64,000 bases of DNA. Origin: Pseudomonas entomophila. Lineage in GTDB: Bacteria; Pseudomonadota; Gammaproteobacteria; Pseudomonadales; Pseudomonadaceae. A model generated the notes under the pieces. That model did not search any database and was not told the origin of the DNA. It saw only the letters and a program-made list of their open reading frames with translations. Each line of letters opens with the position of its first letter. Within the stretch, counting starts at the first letter, position 1. Below, piece after piece: positions 1-7,702 of the stretch. Location of the stretch: NCBI RefSeq assembly GCF_029478665.1, contig NZ_JARPQB010000025.1:1-64000 (forward strand), given 5' to 3'. The position numbers and the translations under genes were made by a program.

Positions 1-72
1 TCAAGTGGGGGGGCAGGTGGGGTGGGTGCTGGCAACGGAAAGTTCAGGGGCAAGGTCGAGGCTGCTACTCAT
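1..72 (-). CDS. Short ORF or 5' end of a gene leaving the window
   Basis: An ATG at 72-70 on the minus strand has a good AGGAG ribosome binding site 8 bases upstream. The frame runs 23 codons (begins MSSSLDLAPEL) to a TGA at 3-1, the last bases of the window. The frame crosses a run of seven G at 7-13 shortly before the stop. It is either a genuine tiny ORF or the start of a longer leftward gene whose frame is broken at the homopolymer. No family can be assigned from 23 residues. The operator-like palindrome at 229-240 lies about 160 bases upstream. Confidence 0.25.
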   Translation of the reverse strand: MSSSLDLAPELSVASTHPTCPPT

Positions 73-228
73 TCCGGCGGCTCCTGATGCGTTTGACTGC
101 GATGAGCGGGCGCTGGCGCACGGGCTCGCCATCTCGTCGGTGCAGGCGTTGGCATCACTGGGTTCTGGGCGCGGCGGTCGCGGTTCGGGGCGACGCTGCG
201 GATTCTTGTGTATTTATGTTTTGTCTTG

Positions 229-240
229 TTTGTATACAAA
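229..240. promoter_or_regulatory. TTTGTATACAAA palindrome, probable operator
   Basis: This is a perfect 12-base palindrome, TTTGTATACAAA, in a long AT-richer gap. Its TTGTATACAA-type core recurs between gcl and the DUF336 gene and between puuE and uraH. It would sit upstream of the leftward gene starting near 72. Binding is inferred from the recurrence; the regulator is not in the window. Confidence 0.5.
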
Positions 241-458
241 ACACGAGCACACAAAAGCCAGTTTCATGCCATATGGAATCCAACTTTTAGTTTGCCATTA
301 CTTTGAATCTCTTGAATTGTTTTATAACTAGCTGAAATATAGAAATTATAAATTGACCGAATGAACAGTTTTTATTTTTTGAAAGTCTTTTAGTTGATCG
401 AGTGGTCAGATTTATGGGCGCAGAGTGTGTAACCTAATGGGGCATGGATTGGAAAAAG

Positions 459-498
459 TGCACACAAAAATGGCACCTAAGGTGACATTTGTGTGTAC
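459..498. repeat. Imperfect inverted repeat in the lrp-left gap
   Basis: The arms GTGCACACAAAAATGGCACC and GGTGACATTTGTGTGTAC face each other across a two- to three-base centre. They pair over most of about 20 bases with a few mismatches and a bulge. There is no T-run on either side, so it is not a typical terminator. The rest of 241-518 is unusually AT-rich and shows no gene. It could be an operator dyad or the end of the lrp transcript. Confidence 0.4.
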
Positions 499-518
499 AA
501 GGCGATTTGACGAGGACT

Positions 519-605
519 CTGTAGGAGCGGCTTTAGCCGCGATCACCCGCGTAGCGGGTGCCAGACACCCTGTTGCCTGCATCGCGGCTAAAGCCGCTCC
601 TACAG
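519..605. repeat. REP pair (REPIN), TTTAGCC type
   Basis: Two inverted copies of GTAGGAGCGGCTTTAGCCGC flank a linker with a GCGGGTGCC segment. It lies just past the stop of the Lrp gene. The same three-part layout recurs at 34972-35062, 45840-45930 and, degenerate, at 61940-62028. Confidence 0.9.
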
Positions 606-628
606 GTTCGCGCCGGTCGTGCGGCGCC

Positions 629-1066
629 TCATTCCATCGGCGGCAGGCGCCGTTTCACCGGGGTCTTCTTGATGATCGCGGTATTGGTTTCGGCCAGCAC
701 GTTGAGGCGGTCGAGGAGGGTATCCAGCTGCTCCATCGAGCGCACATGCAAGCGGGCAATGAAGCAATCCTCGCCGGTGACCTTGTCGCACTCGGTGAAC
801 TCGGGGATGGCCACGATCTGCCGCTCCACCTCCTGCAACTGCCCGGGTAGCGGACGGATGTGCACGATGGCCTGTAGCTGGTAACCGAAACTGCGAGGGT
901 CGACTTCCACGGTGTAGCCGCGCAGCACGCCGCGCTCTTCCAGGCGGCGCAAGCGCTCGCTGACGCTGGGCGCGGACAACCCGCTGATCTGCGCCAAGGC
1001 CTTCAGCGAGCGGCGCGAGTCCTGCATCAGGGCGTTGATCAGCAGTTGGTCGATTGCGTCGGTCAT
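629..1066 (-). CDS. Lrp/AsnC family transcriptional regulator
   Basis: This 145-residue protein has the length and layout of Lrp/AsnC regulators. An N-terminal helix-turn-helix lies at about residues 18-42 (KALAQISGLSAPSVSERLRR), followed by an AsnC ligand-binding domain with the G-E-D-C-F segment near residue 100. Such proteins bind DNA as dimers or octamers and respond to amino acids. It is divergent from an EamA exporter gene starting at 1200, and Lrp proteins commonly control the exporter gene beside them, so that is the likeliest target. Effector unknown. Confidence 0.92.
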   Translation of the reverse strand: MTDAIDQLLINALMQDSRRSLKALAQISGLSAPSVSERLRRLEERGVLRGYTVEVDPRSFGYQLQAIVHIRPLPGQLQEVERQIVAIPEFTECDKVTGEDCFIARLHVRSMEQLDTLLDRLNVLAETNTAIIKKTPVKRRLPPME

Positions 1067-1199
1067 GGTTACCTCGTTAGGTGATTTTCATTATTTGCCT
1101 TGATAGTAAAGGTGATGTCTGGATGACACCTTCGCTATCCGCTGGATGGCAGCCGGTGATCCTCCGCATACTGTGCCCATCGTCGACAGGAGGTGTGAG

Positions 1200-2099
1200 A
1201 TGGACAATTCGCTGCGCCGCGGCGCCCTGGAAATGGTCGCCGCCATGCTGATCTCCGGGACCATCGGCTGGTTCGTGCTGGTGTCCGGGCTACCAGTGCT
1301 GGAAGTGGTGTTCTGGCGTTGCGTGTTCGGTGCCGGCACCTTGCTGCTGATCTGCGCGGCCATGGGTTTTCTCAAGCCCGGTGTGCTGACCCGCGCAACC
1401 TTTCTGCTGGCGGTGGCCAGCGGGGTGGCCATCGTCGGCAACTGGGTGCTGTTGTTCGCCTCCTACTCGCGGGCCTCCATCGCTATCGGTACGGCGGTGT
1501 ACAACGTCCAGCCATTCTTGCTGGTGGGGCTGGCGGCGCTGTTCCTCGGCGAGAAGATCACCCTGCCCAAGCTGACCTGGCTGAGTGTGGCCTTCCTCGG
1601 CATGCTGGCCATCGTCAGTGCCCATGGCGCCGGGCAGGGTAGCGGTGGCGAGTACCTGCTGGGTATCGCCCTGGCCCTGGGCGCGGCGTTCCTGTATGCC
1701 GTGGCGGCGCTGATCATCAAGCGCCTGACCGGCACGCCACCGCACTTGATCGCCTTGGTCCAGGTGAGCACCGGTGTATTGTTGCTGGCGCCCTGGGTGA
1801 AGCTTGGCGGGCTGCCGGGTGAACTGCCGGGACTGGGAAGCCTGGTGACGCTGGGGATCGTGCACACCGGTTTGATGTACGTGTTGTTGTATAGCGCCAT
1901 CCAGCGGTTGCCCACGGCACTGACCGGTGCGCTGTCGTTCATCTACCCGATCGCGGCGATCCTGGTCGACTGGGTTGCCTTCGGCCATCGCCTGGCGCCG
2001 CTGCAATGGCTGGGCGTGGCGCTGATCCTGCTGGCGGCAGCGGGCATGCAGCAGGGCTGGTGGTTCCGCTCGTTCACGGGGGCGGCGCAGCAACGGTGA
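1200..2099 (+). CDS. EamA/DMT family inner membrane exporter
   Basis: The protein is about 299 residues and made of two EamA repeats, with roughly ten hydrophobic segments. The family exports amino acids and other small metabolites by proton-linked transport across the inner membrane. The frame is open upstream to 1146, but the ATG at 1200 is preceded by a strong AGGAGG site and starts MDNSLRRGALEM, directly before the first membrane helix. It is divergent from the Lrp regulator gene, an arrangement typical of regulated amino-acid exporters. The substrate cannot be read from sequence. Confidence 0.88.
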   Translation: MDNSLRRGALEMVAAMLISGTIGWFVLVSGLPVLEVVFWRCVFGAGTLLLICAAMGFLKPGVLTRATFLLAVASGVAIVGNWVLLFASYSRASIAIGTAVYNVQPFLLVGLAALFLGEKITLPKLTWLSVAFLGMLAIVSAHGAGQGSGGEYLLGIALALGAAFLYAVAALIIKRLTGTPPHLIALVQVSTGVLLLAPWVKLGGLPGELPGLGSLVTLGIVHTGLMYVLLYSAIQRLPTALTGALSFIYPIAAILVDWVAFGHRLAPLQWLGVALILLAAAGMQQGWWFRSFTGAAQQR

Positions 2100-2155
2100 A
2101 GGTCAGATGCGGCGCAAGCGGTTAGAATGCCGCTTTTGCCCAACCAAAGCCGAAC

Positions 2156-3085
2156 ATGACGCCAGCCATTGCCACCCTTGAGCAGCACCTGCTCGCCGCC
2201 CTCGATCCCGCTCCCCAGGAGACCCGTCGCCTGTTCCATGGCCGTGGCCGTTGCTGGCCGGGGCTGGAACAGATCACCGTCGACTGGCTGGATGGCGTGC
2301 TGCTGGTGGCGCTGTTCCGCGAGCCGCCCGAGGGCCAGCTGGCTGAGCTGGAGGAAATGCTCAAGGCGCTGGCGCAACGCCCGCAGTGGACAGGCCAGGC
2401 CATTCTCCTGCAGCACCGTTACCTGCCCGACAGCCCCGGCCAATGGCTGCTGGGCGAGCCCTGCCAACAGCGCGAGGTGGTCGAGGATGGGCTTACATAC
2501 CTGCTCAACCTCGGCGTGCGGCAGAACAACGGCCTGTTCCTCGACATGCGTTATGGCCGTCGCTGGGTGCGCGAGCAGGCGGCGGGCAAGCGGGTGCTCA
2601 ACCTGTTCGCCTACACCTGTGGTTTCTCCGTGGCGGCGATTGCCGGCGGCGCCGAGCAGGTGGTCAACCTGGACATGGCCAAGTCGGCGTTGTCCCGTGG
2701 CCGCGACAACCACAGGCTCAACGGCCATGACGCCTCGCGGGTCGCCTACCTGGGGCATGAGCTGTTCAAGTCGTGGGGCAAGGTGCGCAAATTCGGGCCG
2801 TACGACCTGATCATCATCGACCCGCCGACCTTCCAGCGCGGCAGCTTCGTGCTGACCCAGGACTACGGCAAGATCCTGCGACGGTTGCCGGAGTTGTTGA
2901 GCGAGGGCGGGACGGTGCTGGCCTGTGTCAACGACCCGGGGATCGGGCCGCAGTTCCTGATCGATGGCATGGCCGAGCAGGCGCCGGGGTTGGCGTTCGT
3001 CGAGCGGTTGGAGAATCCGCCGGAGTTTCCGGATGCCGACCCCGAGGGTGGGTTGAAGGCATTGGTGTTCCGTTCACAGGCCTGA
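2156..3085 (+). CDS. Class I SAM-dependent methyltransferase, RlmI/RlmK-like
   Basis: The 309-residue protein has the Rossmann methyltransferase core of the COG1092 family. Motif I is NLFAYTCGFSVAAIAGGA, followed by an acidic SAM ribose ligand in NLDMAK, and motif IV is DPPTF in IIIDPPTFQRGSF. The family includes the 23S rRNA methyltransferases RlmI and the C-terminal half of RlmL/K. This protein lacks an obvious N-terminal PUA domain, so it is shorter than RlmI, and its RNA target is not certain. It is a monocistron between the EamA gene and a REP pair. Confidence 0.85.
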   Translation: MTPAIATLEQHLLAALDPAPQETRRLFHGRGRCWPGLEQITVDWLDGVLLVALFREPPEGQLAELEEMLKALAQRPQWTGQAILLQHRYLPDSPGQWLLGEPCQQREVVEDGLTYLLNLGVRQNNGLFLDMRYGRRWVREQAAGKRVLNLFAYTCGFSVAAIAGGAEQVVNLDMAKSALSRGRDNHRLNGHDASRVAYLGHELFKSWGKVRKFGPYDLIIIDPPTFQRGSFVLTQDYGKILRRLPELLSEGGTVLACVNDPGIGPQFLIDGMAEQAPGLAFVERLENPPEFPDADPEGGLKALVFRSQA

Positions 3086-3091
3086 AATGCA

Positions 3092-3156
3092 GTTCGCCAG
3101 CGAGCTGGCTCCTACAGGGTGTTGCGCAATCCGTAGGGGCCAGCTTGCTGGCGAAG
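3092..3156. repeat. Degenerate REP pair
   Basis: The arms TTCGCCAGCGAGCTGGCTCC and GGCCAGCTTGCTGGCGAA are inverted around a 20-base centre. It sits between two convergent genes and may act as a bidirectional transcription end. Confidence 0.8.
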
Positions 3157-3160
3157 GCGT

Positions 3161-4159
3161 TTACTTGTTGGTGTAGATCTGGTCGAACACGCCACCGTCG
3201 TTGAAGTGGGTCTTCTGCACGGTGCGCCAGTCACCGAAGGTTTTCTCCACCGACAGGAAGTCGACTTTCGGGAAGCGGTCGGTGTACTTGGCCAGCACGG
3301 TGGCGTCACGTGGGCGCAGGTAGTTGTTGGCGGCGATTTCCTGGGCCTCCGGCGACCACAGGTACTTCAGGTATTCCTCGGCCACGGCCTGGGTGCCTTT
3401 TTTCGCCACCACCTTGTCGACCACGCTCACCGGCGGCTCGGCTTCGGCCGACACGCTGGGGTAGATCACTTCGAACTGGTCGCGGCCGAACTCGCGGGCG
3501 ATCATCTCGGCTTCGTTCTCGAAGGTCACCAGCACGTCGCCGATCTGGTTGGTCATGAAGGTGGTGGTGGCGGCGCGGCCGCCAGTGTCCAGCACCGGCG
3601 CCTGCTTGAACAGCTTGCCGACGAAGTCGCGGGCCTTGCTTTCGTCACCGCCCTGCTTGAGCACGTAGCCCCAGGCCGAGAGGTAGGTGTAGCGGCCGTT
3701 ACCCGAGGTCTTGGGGTTGGGCACGATCACCTGCACGCCGTCCTTGAGCAGGTCGGGCCAGTCCTTCAGCGCCTTGGGGTTGCCCTTGCGCACGATGAAC
3801 ACGGTGGCCGAGGTGAACGGCGCGCTGTTGTTCGGCAGGCGGGTCACCCAGTTGTCCGGCACCAGCTTGCCGTTGTCGGCCAGGGCGTTGATGTCGGTGG
3901 CCATGTTCATGGTGATCACGTCGGCCGGCAGGCCATCGATCACTGCGCGCGCCTGCTTGCTCGAGCCGCCGAAGGACATCTGCAGATTGACCTTCTCGTT
4001 GTGCTCTTTTTCCCAGTGCTTCTGGAACGCCGGGTTGTAGTCCTTGTAGAAGTCGCGCATCACATCGTAGGAGACGTTGAGCAGGGTGGGGGCGGCCTGG
4101 GCGAGGTTGCCCAGGGCCAGGCCCGCGGCGAGCAGCGAGGCGCTGAAAAGTTTTTTCAC
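3161..4159 (-). CDS. sbp: Periplasmic sulfate-binding protein of ABC transporter
   Basis: The 332-residue protein has a signal peptide (residues 1 to about 22, ending AQA) and the Sbp/CysP fold. Family signatures include LLNVSYDVMRDFY near the mature N-terminus and NPKTSGNGRYTYL at mid-protein, which contributes to the oxyanion site. It would capture sulfate or thiosulfate in the periplasm and hand it to a CysTWA-type permease. No permease or ATPase gene is adjacent, so it is an orphan binding protein relying on components elsewhere. Expression is probably under cysteine/CysB control, inferred from the family only. Confidence 0.93.
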   Translation of the reverse strand: MKKLFSASLLAAGLALGNLAQAAPTLLNVSYDVMRDFYKDYNPAFQKHWEKEHNEKVNLQMSFGGSSKQARAVIDGLPADVITMNMATDINALADNGKLVPDNWVTRLPNNSAPFTSATVFIVRKGNPKALKDWPDLLKDGVQVIVPNPKTSGNGRYTYLSAWGYVLKQGGDESKARDFVGKLFKQAPVLDTGGRAATTTFMTNQIGDVLVTFENEAEMIAREFGRDQFEVIYPSVSAEAEPPVSVVDKVVAKKGTQAVAEEYLKYLWSPEAQEIAANNYLRPRDATVLAKYTDRFPKVDFLSVEKTFGDWRTVQKTHFNDGGVFDQIYTNK

Positions 4160-4279
4160 TGGGGCATTCCTTGTTCTGGTTCAAAGGGTTGGCGATTTGC
4201 CAGCGACTATAACGGGTGGCTTTGCGCGGGTTAAAGAACAAAACGGTCTTTGGTTATGTCGTTGTCAGCGCTGGCCCTG

Positions 4280-4341
4280 TCGCGGCTGAAGCCGCTCCTA
4301 CACATTTGTGCAGAACCTGTAGGAGCGGCTTCAGCCGCGAT
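4280..4341. repeat. REP pair, TTCAGCC type
   Basis: CGCGGCTGAAGCCGCTCCTACA and its inverted copy are separated by about 16 bases. It lies between the sbp promoter side and the 3' end of the channel gene. Confidence 0.9.
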
Positions 4342-4360
4342 GGCGTCAGCACCGTCACCT

Positions 4361-5182
4361 TCACTGCTTGGGGAACAACGCATTGCCACACCGCGAACAG
4401 AACGCCGCGCCATGCTCATGGTGATGCTTGGCGCATGTCGGGCAGTCGTGCTGCAGCTGTTCGCCGCGCAGGGCATTGGCCAGTTCGGCGGTAAAGATGC
4501 CGGTCGGCACCGCAATGATCGAATAACCGGTGATCATCACCAGCGACGACAGCACCTGCCCCAGCGGCGTCTTCGGCACGATATCGCCAAAGCCCACGGT
4601 GGTCAGGGTGACGATCGCCCAGTAGATGCCCTTGGGGATACTGGTGAAGCCATGCTCCGGCCCTTCGATCACATACATCAGCGTGCCGAACACGGTGACC
4701 AGGGTCGACACACTGACCAGGAACACGATGATCTTCTGCTTGCTGCCCTGCAGCGCCGCCAGCAGGTAATGCGCCTGCTTCAGGTAGGGGCTGAGCTTGA
4801 GCACGCGGAAGATCCGCAGCATGCGGATCACTCGGATCATCAGCAGGTACTGGGCGTCGCTGTAGTACAAGGCGATGATGCCCGGCACGATCGCCAGCAG
4901 GTCGACCAGCCCATAGAAGCTGAAGGCGTAGCGCAGCGGCTTGGGCGAGCAGTACAGGCGGGTGATGTACTCGGCAAGGAAGATCGCCGTGAAGCCCCAC
5001 TCGATGGCGGCCAGCAGCCCGGCGTAGTTCTGGTGCACGTCGTCGATGCTGTCGAGGATCACCGTGACCAGGCTGGCCAGGATGATCAGCAGAAGCATCT
5101 TGTCGAAGCGTCTTCCAGCGACCGTGTCGGTCTGGAAGACGATGACGTAGAGCCGCTCGCGCAGGCTCGAAGGGTTGTCCAT
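4361..5182 (-). CDS. Voltage-gated-type potassium channel with C-terminal zinc ribbon
   Basis: The 273-residue protein has six membrane segments and the pore loop TTVGFGD at 194-200, the potassium selectivity filter. The S4-like helix at 117-129 (RVIRMLRIFRVLK) carries arginines every third residue, as in voltage sensors. After S6 the cytoplasmic tail holds C247-x2-C250 and C262-x2-C265 with a histidine cluster between, which looks like a small zinc ribbon. It is 45 bases downstream of the urea transporter gene on the same strand, so the two may be co-transcribed. The channel call is firm; gating is unknown. Confidence 0.9.
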   Translation of the reverse strand: MDNPSSLRERLYVIVFQTDTVAGRRFDKMLLLIILASLVTVILDSIDDVHQNYAGLLAAIEWGFTAIFLAEYITRLYCSPKPLRYAFSFYGLVDLLAIVPGIIALYYSDAQYLLMIRVIRMLRIFRVLKLSPYLKQAHYLLAALQGSKQKIIVFLVSVSTLVTVFGTLMYVIEGPEHGFTSIPKGIYWAIVTLTTVGFGDIVPKTPLGQVLSSLVMITGYSIIAVPTGIFTAELANALRGEQLQHDCPTCAKHHHEHGAAFCSRCGNALFPKQ

Positions 5183-5227
5183 GGGCGCGTTCCATTATGC
5201 GAATGGGCAGAGCCTAGGGGCTGTGTT

Positions 5228-6103
5228 TCAGCTGTGCAAGCGAGGCGCGTTGCGGCGCTGGTTGAGGTGCAGCAGGTGGTTGCCCAGGTGCATCAACCAA
5301 CAGGCGGTCACGAACGGCGCGGTCAGCCCGGCGATCGGCAGCAAGCTGAACAGCGCTTGCAGCAGGAGCGCGCAGGCGATCGCCAGCAGGGTCACCCAAG
5401 GTTTCTCGCCCTGGCGGCTGAAGGCCAGCGCGGCCAGGGCCGCATTGAAGCCGTACAGGCCCAGCCAGGCGCCCTGTGCTTCACCGGCCAGCAGCGCGAC
5501 GCCACCGCCGATCGCCGAGCCGATCACCGCCCAGGTGGCGGCATACGGGTTGGCGAAGTACATGCCAATGACGATCAGCAGGCCGGCCATGGGCTTGTCC
5601 AGCAGGAAGATCTGGCCCACGCCACGCAACAGGGCATACACCGGGTCGGCCTCGACATAGCCGTTGGCCGAGGGTGTCGCCATCAGCAGGGTGGCCCAAC
5701 CCAGCAGCACGAAGGGCGCGGTGTAGGCGACCAGCAGCTTGCCGCCGCGCTTGCGCCATTGGTGGGTGAGCATGCTCGACAGGCCGCCGGCGGCGATGAT
5801 CAGTGGCGGCAGGATCGCCGACCAGGGCAACACGGCGCTGATCAGCAGGCCGATCAGCACGCCGTTGTAGCAGTACAGCCCGGCCTGGCGGTCGGCACGG
5901 TCGTAGCCACGGCGCTGGGCGGTGAGCAGGCCGGCGAGGGCGCCGAGCAGGGCGCCGCCGACCAGGTCGGGGGCGGTCAGCAGGATGGCCAGCAGGCAGC
6001 ACAGGCCGCACAACGGGTTGCGCAGCAGCAGCACCTGGCTGAAGCCGTTGAGCAGCGCCGTGGCCCAGTCGGGGCACGGGTTGACGAAATTCTTGGTGTA
6101 CAT
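5228..6103 (-). CDS. Urea transporter (UT family)
   Basis: The protein is hydrophobic throughout and resembles bacterial urea channels of the UT/SLC14 family, with two related halves. I chose the ATG at 6103 (MYTKNFVNPCPDW), which begins at the usual family N-terminus and gives 291 residues; an upstream ATG at 6163 would add 20 arginine- and proline-rich residues. It would pass urea across the inner membrane. Ureidoglycolate lyase (AllA) in this window releases urea, so a urea channel close to the purine and glyoxylate genes makes sense. Confidence 0.85.
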   Translation of the reverse strand: MYTKNFVNPCPDWATALLNGFSQVLLLRNPLCGLCCLLAILLTAPDLVGGALLGALAGLLTAQRRGYDRADRQAGLYCYNGVLIGLLISAVLPWSAILPPLIIAAGGLSSMLTHQWRKRGGKLLVAYTAPFVLLGWATLLMATPSANGYVEADPVYALLRGVGQIFLLDKPMAGLLIVIGMYFANPYAATWAVIGSAIGGGVALLAGEAQGAWLGLYGFNAALAALAFSRQGEKPWVTLLAIACALLLQALFSLLPIAGLTAPFVTACWLMHLGNHLLHLNQRRNAPRLHS

Positions 6104-6192
6104 GGGCAGTCGATGAAGTTGATGGGGAAGCGGTGGGCCTCTTCGGGCCTCGGTTTTCCGCAAGTTCGGTGCATCGGGAGGGCTTTGCCCTC

Positions 6193-6262
6193 CTTTCGCG
6201 GCACAAGGCCGCTCCTACAAGGGATCGCGGTCTCCTGTAGGAGCGGCCTTGTGCCGCGAAAG
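6193..6262. repeat. REP pair, CTTGTGCCGCG type
   Basis: CTTTCGCGGCACAAGGCCGC and its inverted copy, each ending in CTCCTACA, flank a 16-base centre. It is placed between pyk and the urea transporter gene and probably marks the end of the pyk transcript. Confidence 0.9.
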
Positions 6263-6286
6263 GGGCGCAGAGCGCCCCCGGCGATC

Positions 6287-7702
6287 TCAGACCAGCGTCT
6301 CGATCCGCAGCGTATTAGTCGAGCCCGGCTTGCCGAAAGGCACACCGGCGGTGATCAGCAGGGTGTCGCCGCGGCTGGCCATGCCTTGTGCCTGGGCGAT
6401 TTCCAATGCGGTGGAGACCACCTCGTCAACCTGGCGCAGGCGGTCGTTGACTACCGAATGCACACCCCAGGTCACGCTCAGGCGACGTGCGGTGTTCAGG
6501 TTTGGCGTCAGGTTGAGGATCGGCGCCCGTGGCCGCTCGCGGGCGGCGCGCAGGGTCGAGGCCCCCGACTCGCTGTAGTTGACCAGCACCGCCACCGGCA
6601 GGATGCCGCTGATACGACGGATCGCGCAGCTGATGGCGTCGGACACGGTCGCCTCGGCCTTGGGCCGGCCGACGTCGAGCTGGGCCTGGTAGTCCGGGCC
6701 GTTCTCCACCTGGCGGATGATCTTGCTCATCATCTGCACCGCTTCCAGCGGGTAGTCGCCCGAAGCCGTTTCGGCCGACAGCATCACCGCGTCCGCGCCT
6801 TCGGCCACGGCGTTGGCCACGTCGGTGACCTCGGCGCGGGTCGGGGCCGGGGAGAAACGCATCGATTCGAGCATCTGGGTGGCCACCACCACGGGTTTGC
6901 CCAGCTGGCGGCAGGTGCCGATGATGCGCTTCTGGATCTGCGGCACGCTTTCGGCCGGCACTTCCACGCCCAGGTCGCCACGGGCGACCATGATCGCGTC
7001 GGACAGCTCGGCGATGGCTTGCAGTTGCTCGACCGCCGAGGGCTTCTCGATCTTGGCCATCAGGTAGGCACGGTCACCGATCAGTTGGCGGGCCTCGAGG
7101 ATATCTTCGGGGCGCTGCACGAACGACAGGGCTACCCAGTCAACGCCCAGTTCCAGGCCGAAGGCCAGGTCGCGGCGGTCTTTCTCGGTGAGCGGGGAGA
7201 GGTCCAGCACCGCCTGGGGCACGTTGACCCCCTTGCGGTCGGACAGTTCGCCCCCCGCCAGCACTTCGGTGTCGATGGCGTCGCTGTGCTTGGCGGTCAC
7301 CCGCAGGCGCAGCTTGCCGTCGTCCAGCAGCAGGTCCATGCCGGGTTCCAGCGCGGCGATGATTTCCGGGTGCGGCAGGTTGACCCGGCGGCTGTCGCCC
7401 GGGGTCTTGTCCAGGTCCAGGCGCAGGGCCTGGCCGCGTTGCAGCTGCACCTTGCCTTCGGCGAAGCGGCCGACCCGCAGTTTCGGGCCCTGCAGGTCCA
7501 TGAGGATGCCCAGCGGGTAGTTGAGCTGCTGCTCGACTTCGCGGATCCACTGGTAGCGCAGGGCGTGGTCGGCGTGTTCGCCGTGGCTGAAGTTGAGGCG
7601 GAAGATGTTCACCCCGGCTTCGACCAGCTGGCGGATGTCATCGATGCCTTTGATCGCAGGCCCGAGGGTGGCGAGGATTTTGACTTTTTTATCAGGCGTC
7701 AT
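6287..7702 (-). CDS. pykF: Pyruvate kinase
   Basis: The 471-residue protein matches pyruvate kinase over its full length. It starts MTPDKKVKILATLGPA, contains the active-site segment MVARGDLGVEVP, and has the C-terminal allosteric domain. It makes pyruvate and ATP from phosphoenolpyruvate. Its ATG overlaps the stop of the upstream glycerate-metabolising gene by four bases (ATGA), so the two are translationally coupled. This suggests it is the isozyme used when carbon enters as glyoxylate via glycerate and 2-phosphoglycerate. Pseudomonads usually have a second pyruvate kinase elsewhere. Confidence 0.95.
   Translation of the reverse strand: MTPDKKVKILATLGPAIKGIDDIRQLVEAGVNIFRLNFSHGEHADHALRYQWIREVEQQLNYPLGILMDLQGPKLRVGRFAEGKVQLQRGQALRLDLDKTPGDSRRVNLPHPEIIAALEPGMDLLLDDGKLRLRVTAKHSDAIDTEVLAGGELSDRKGVNVPQAVLDLSPLTEKDRRDLAFGLELGVDWVALSFVQRPEDILEARQLIGDRAYLMAKIEKPSAVEQLQAIAELSDAIMVARGDLGVEVPAESVPQIQKRIIGTCRQLGKPVVVATQMLESMRFSPAPTRAEVTDVANAVAEGADAVMLSAETASGDYPLEAVQMMSKIIRQVENGPDYQAQLDVGRPKAEATVSDAISCAIRRISGILPVAVLVNYSESGASTLRAARERPRAPILNLTPNLNTARRLSVTWGVHSVVNDRLRQVDEVVSTALEIAQAQGMASRGDTLLITAGVPFGKPGSTNTLRIETLV

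Noticed and set aside
7..13. Seven-G run as a phase-variable switch
   Set aside because: Seven bases is short for slippage in this GC-rich genome and the rest of the gene is outside the window, so it cannot be claimed.
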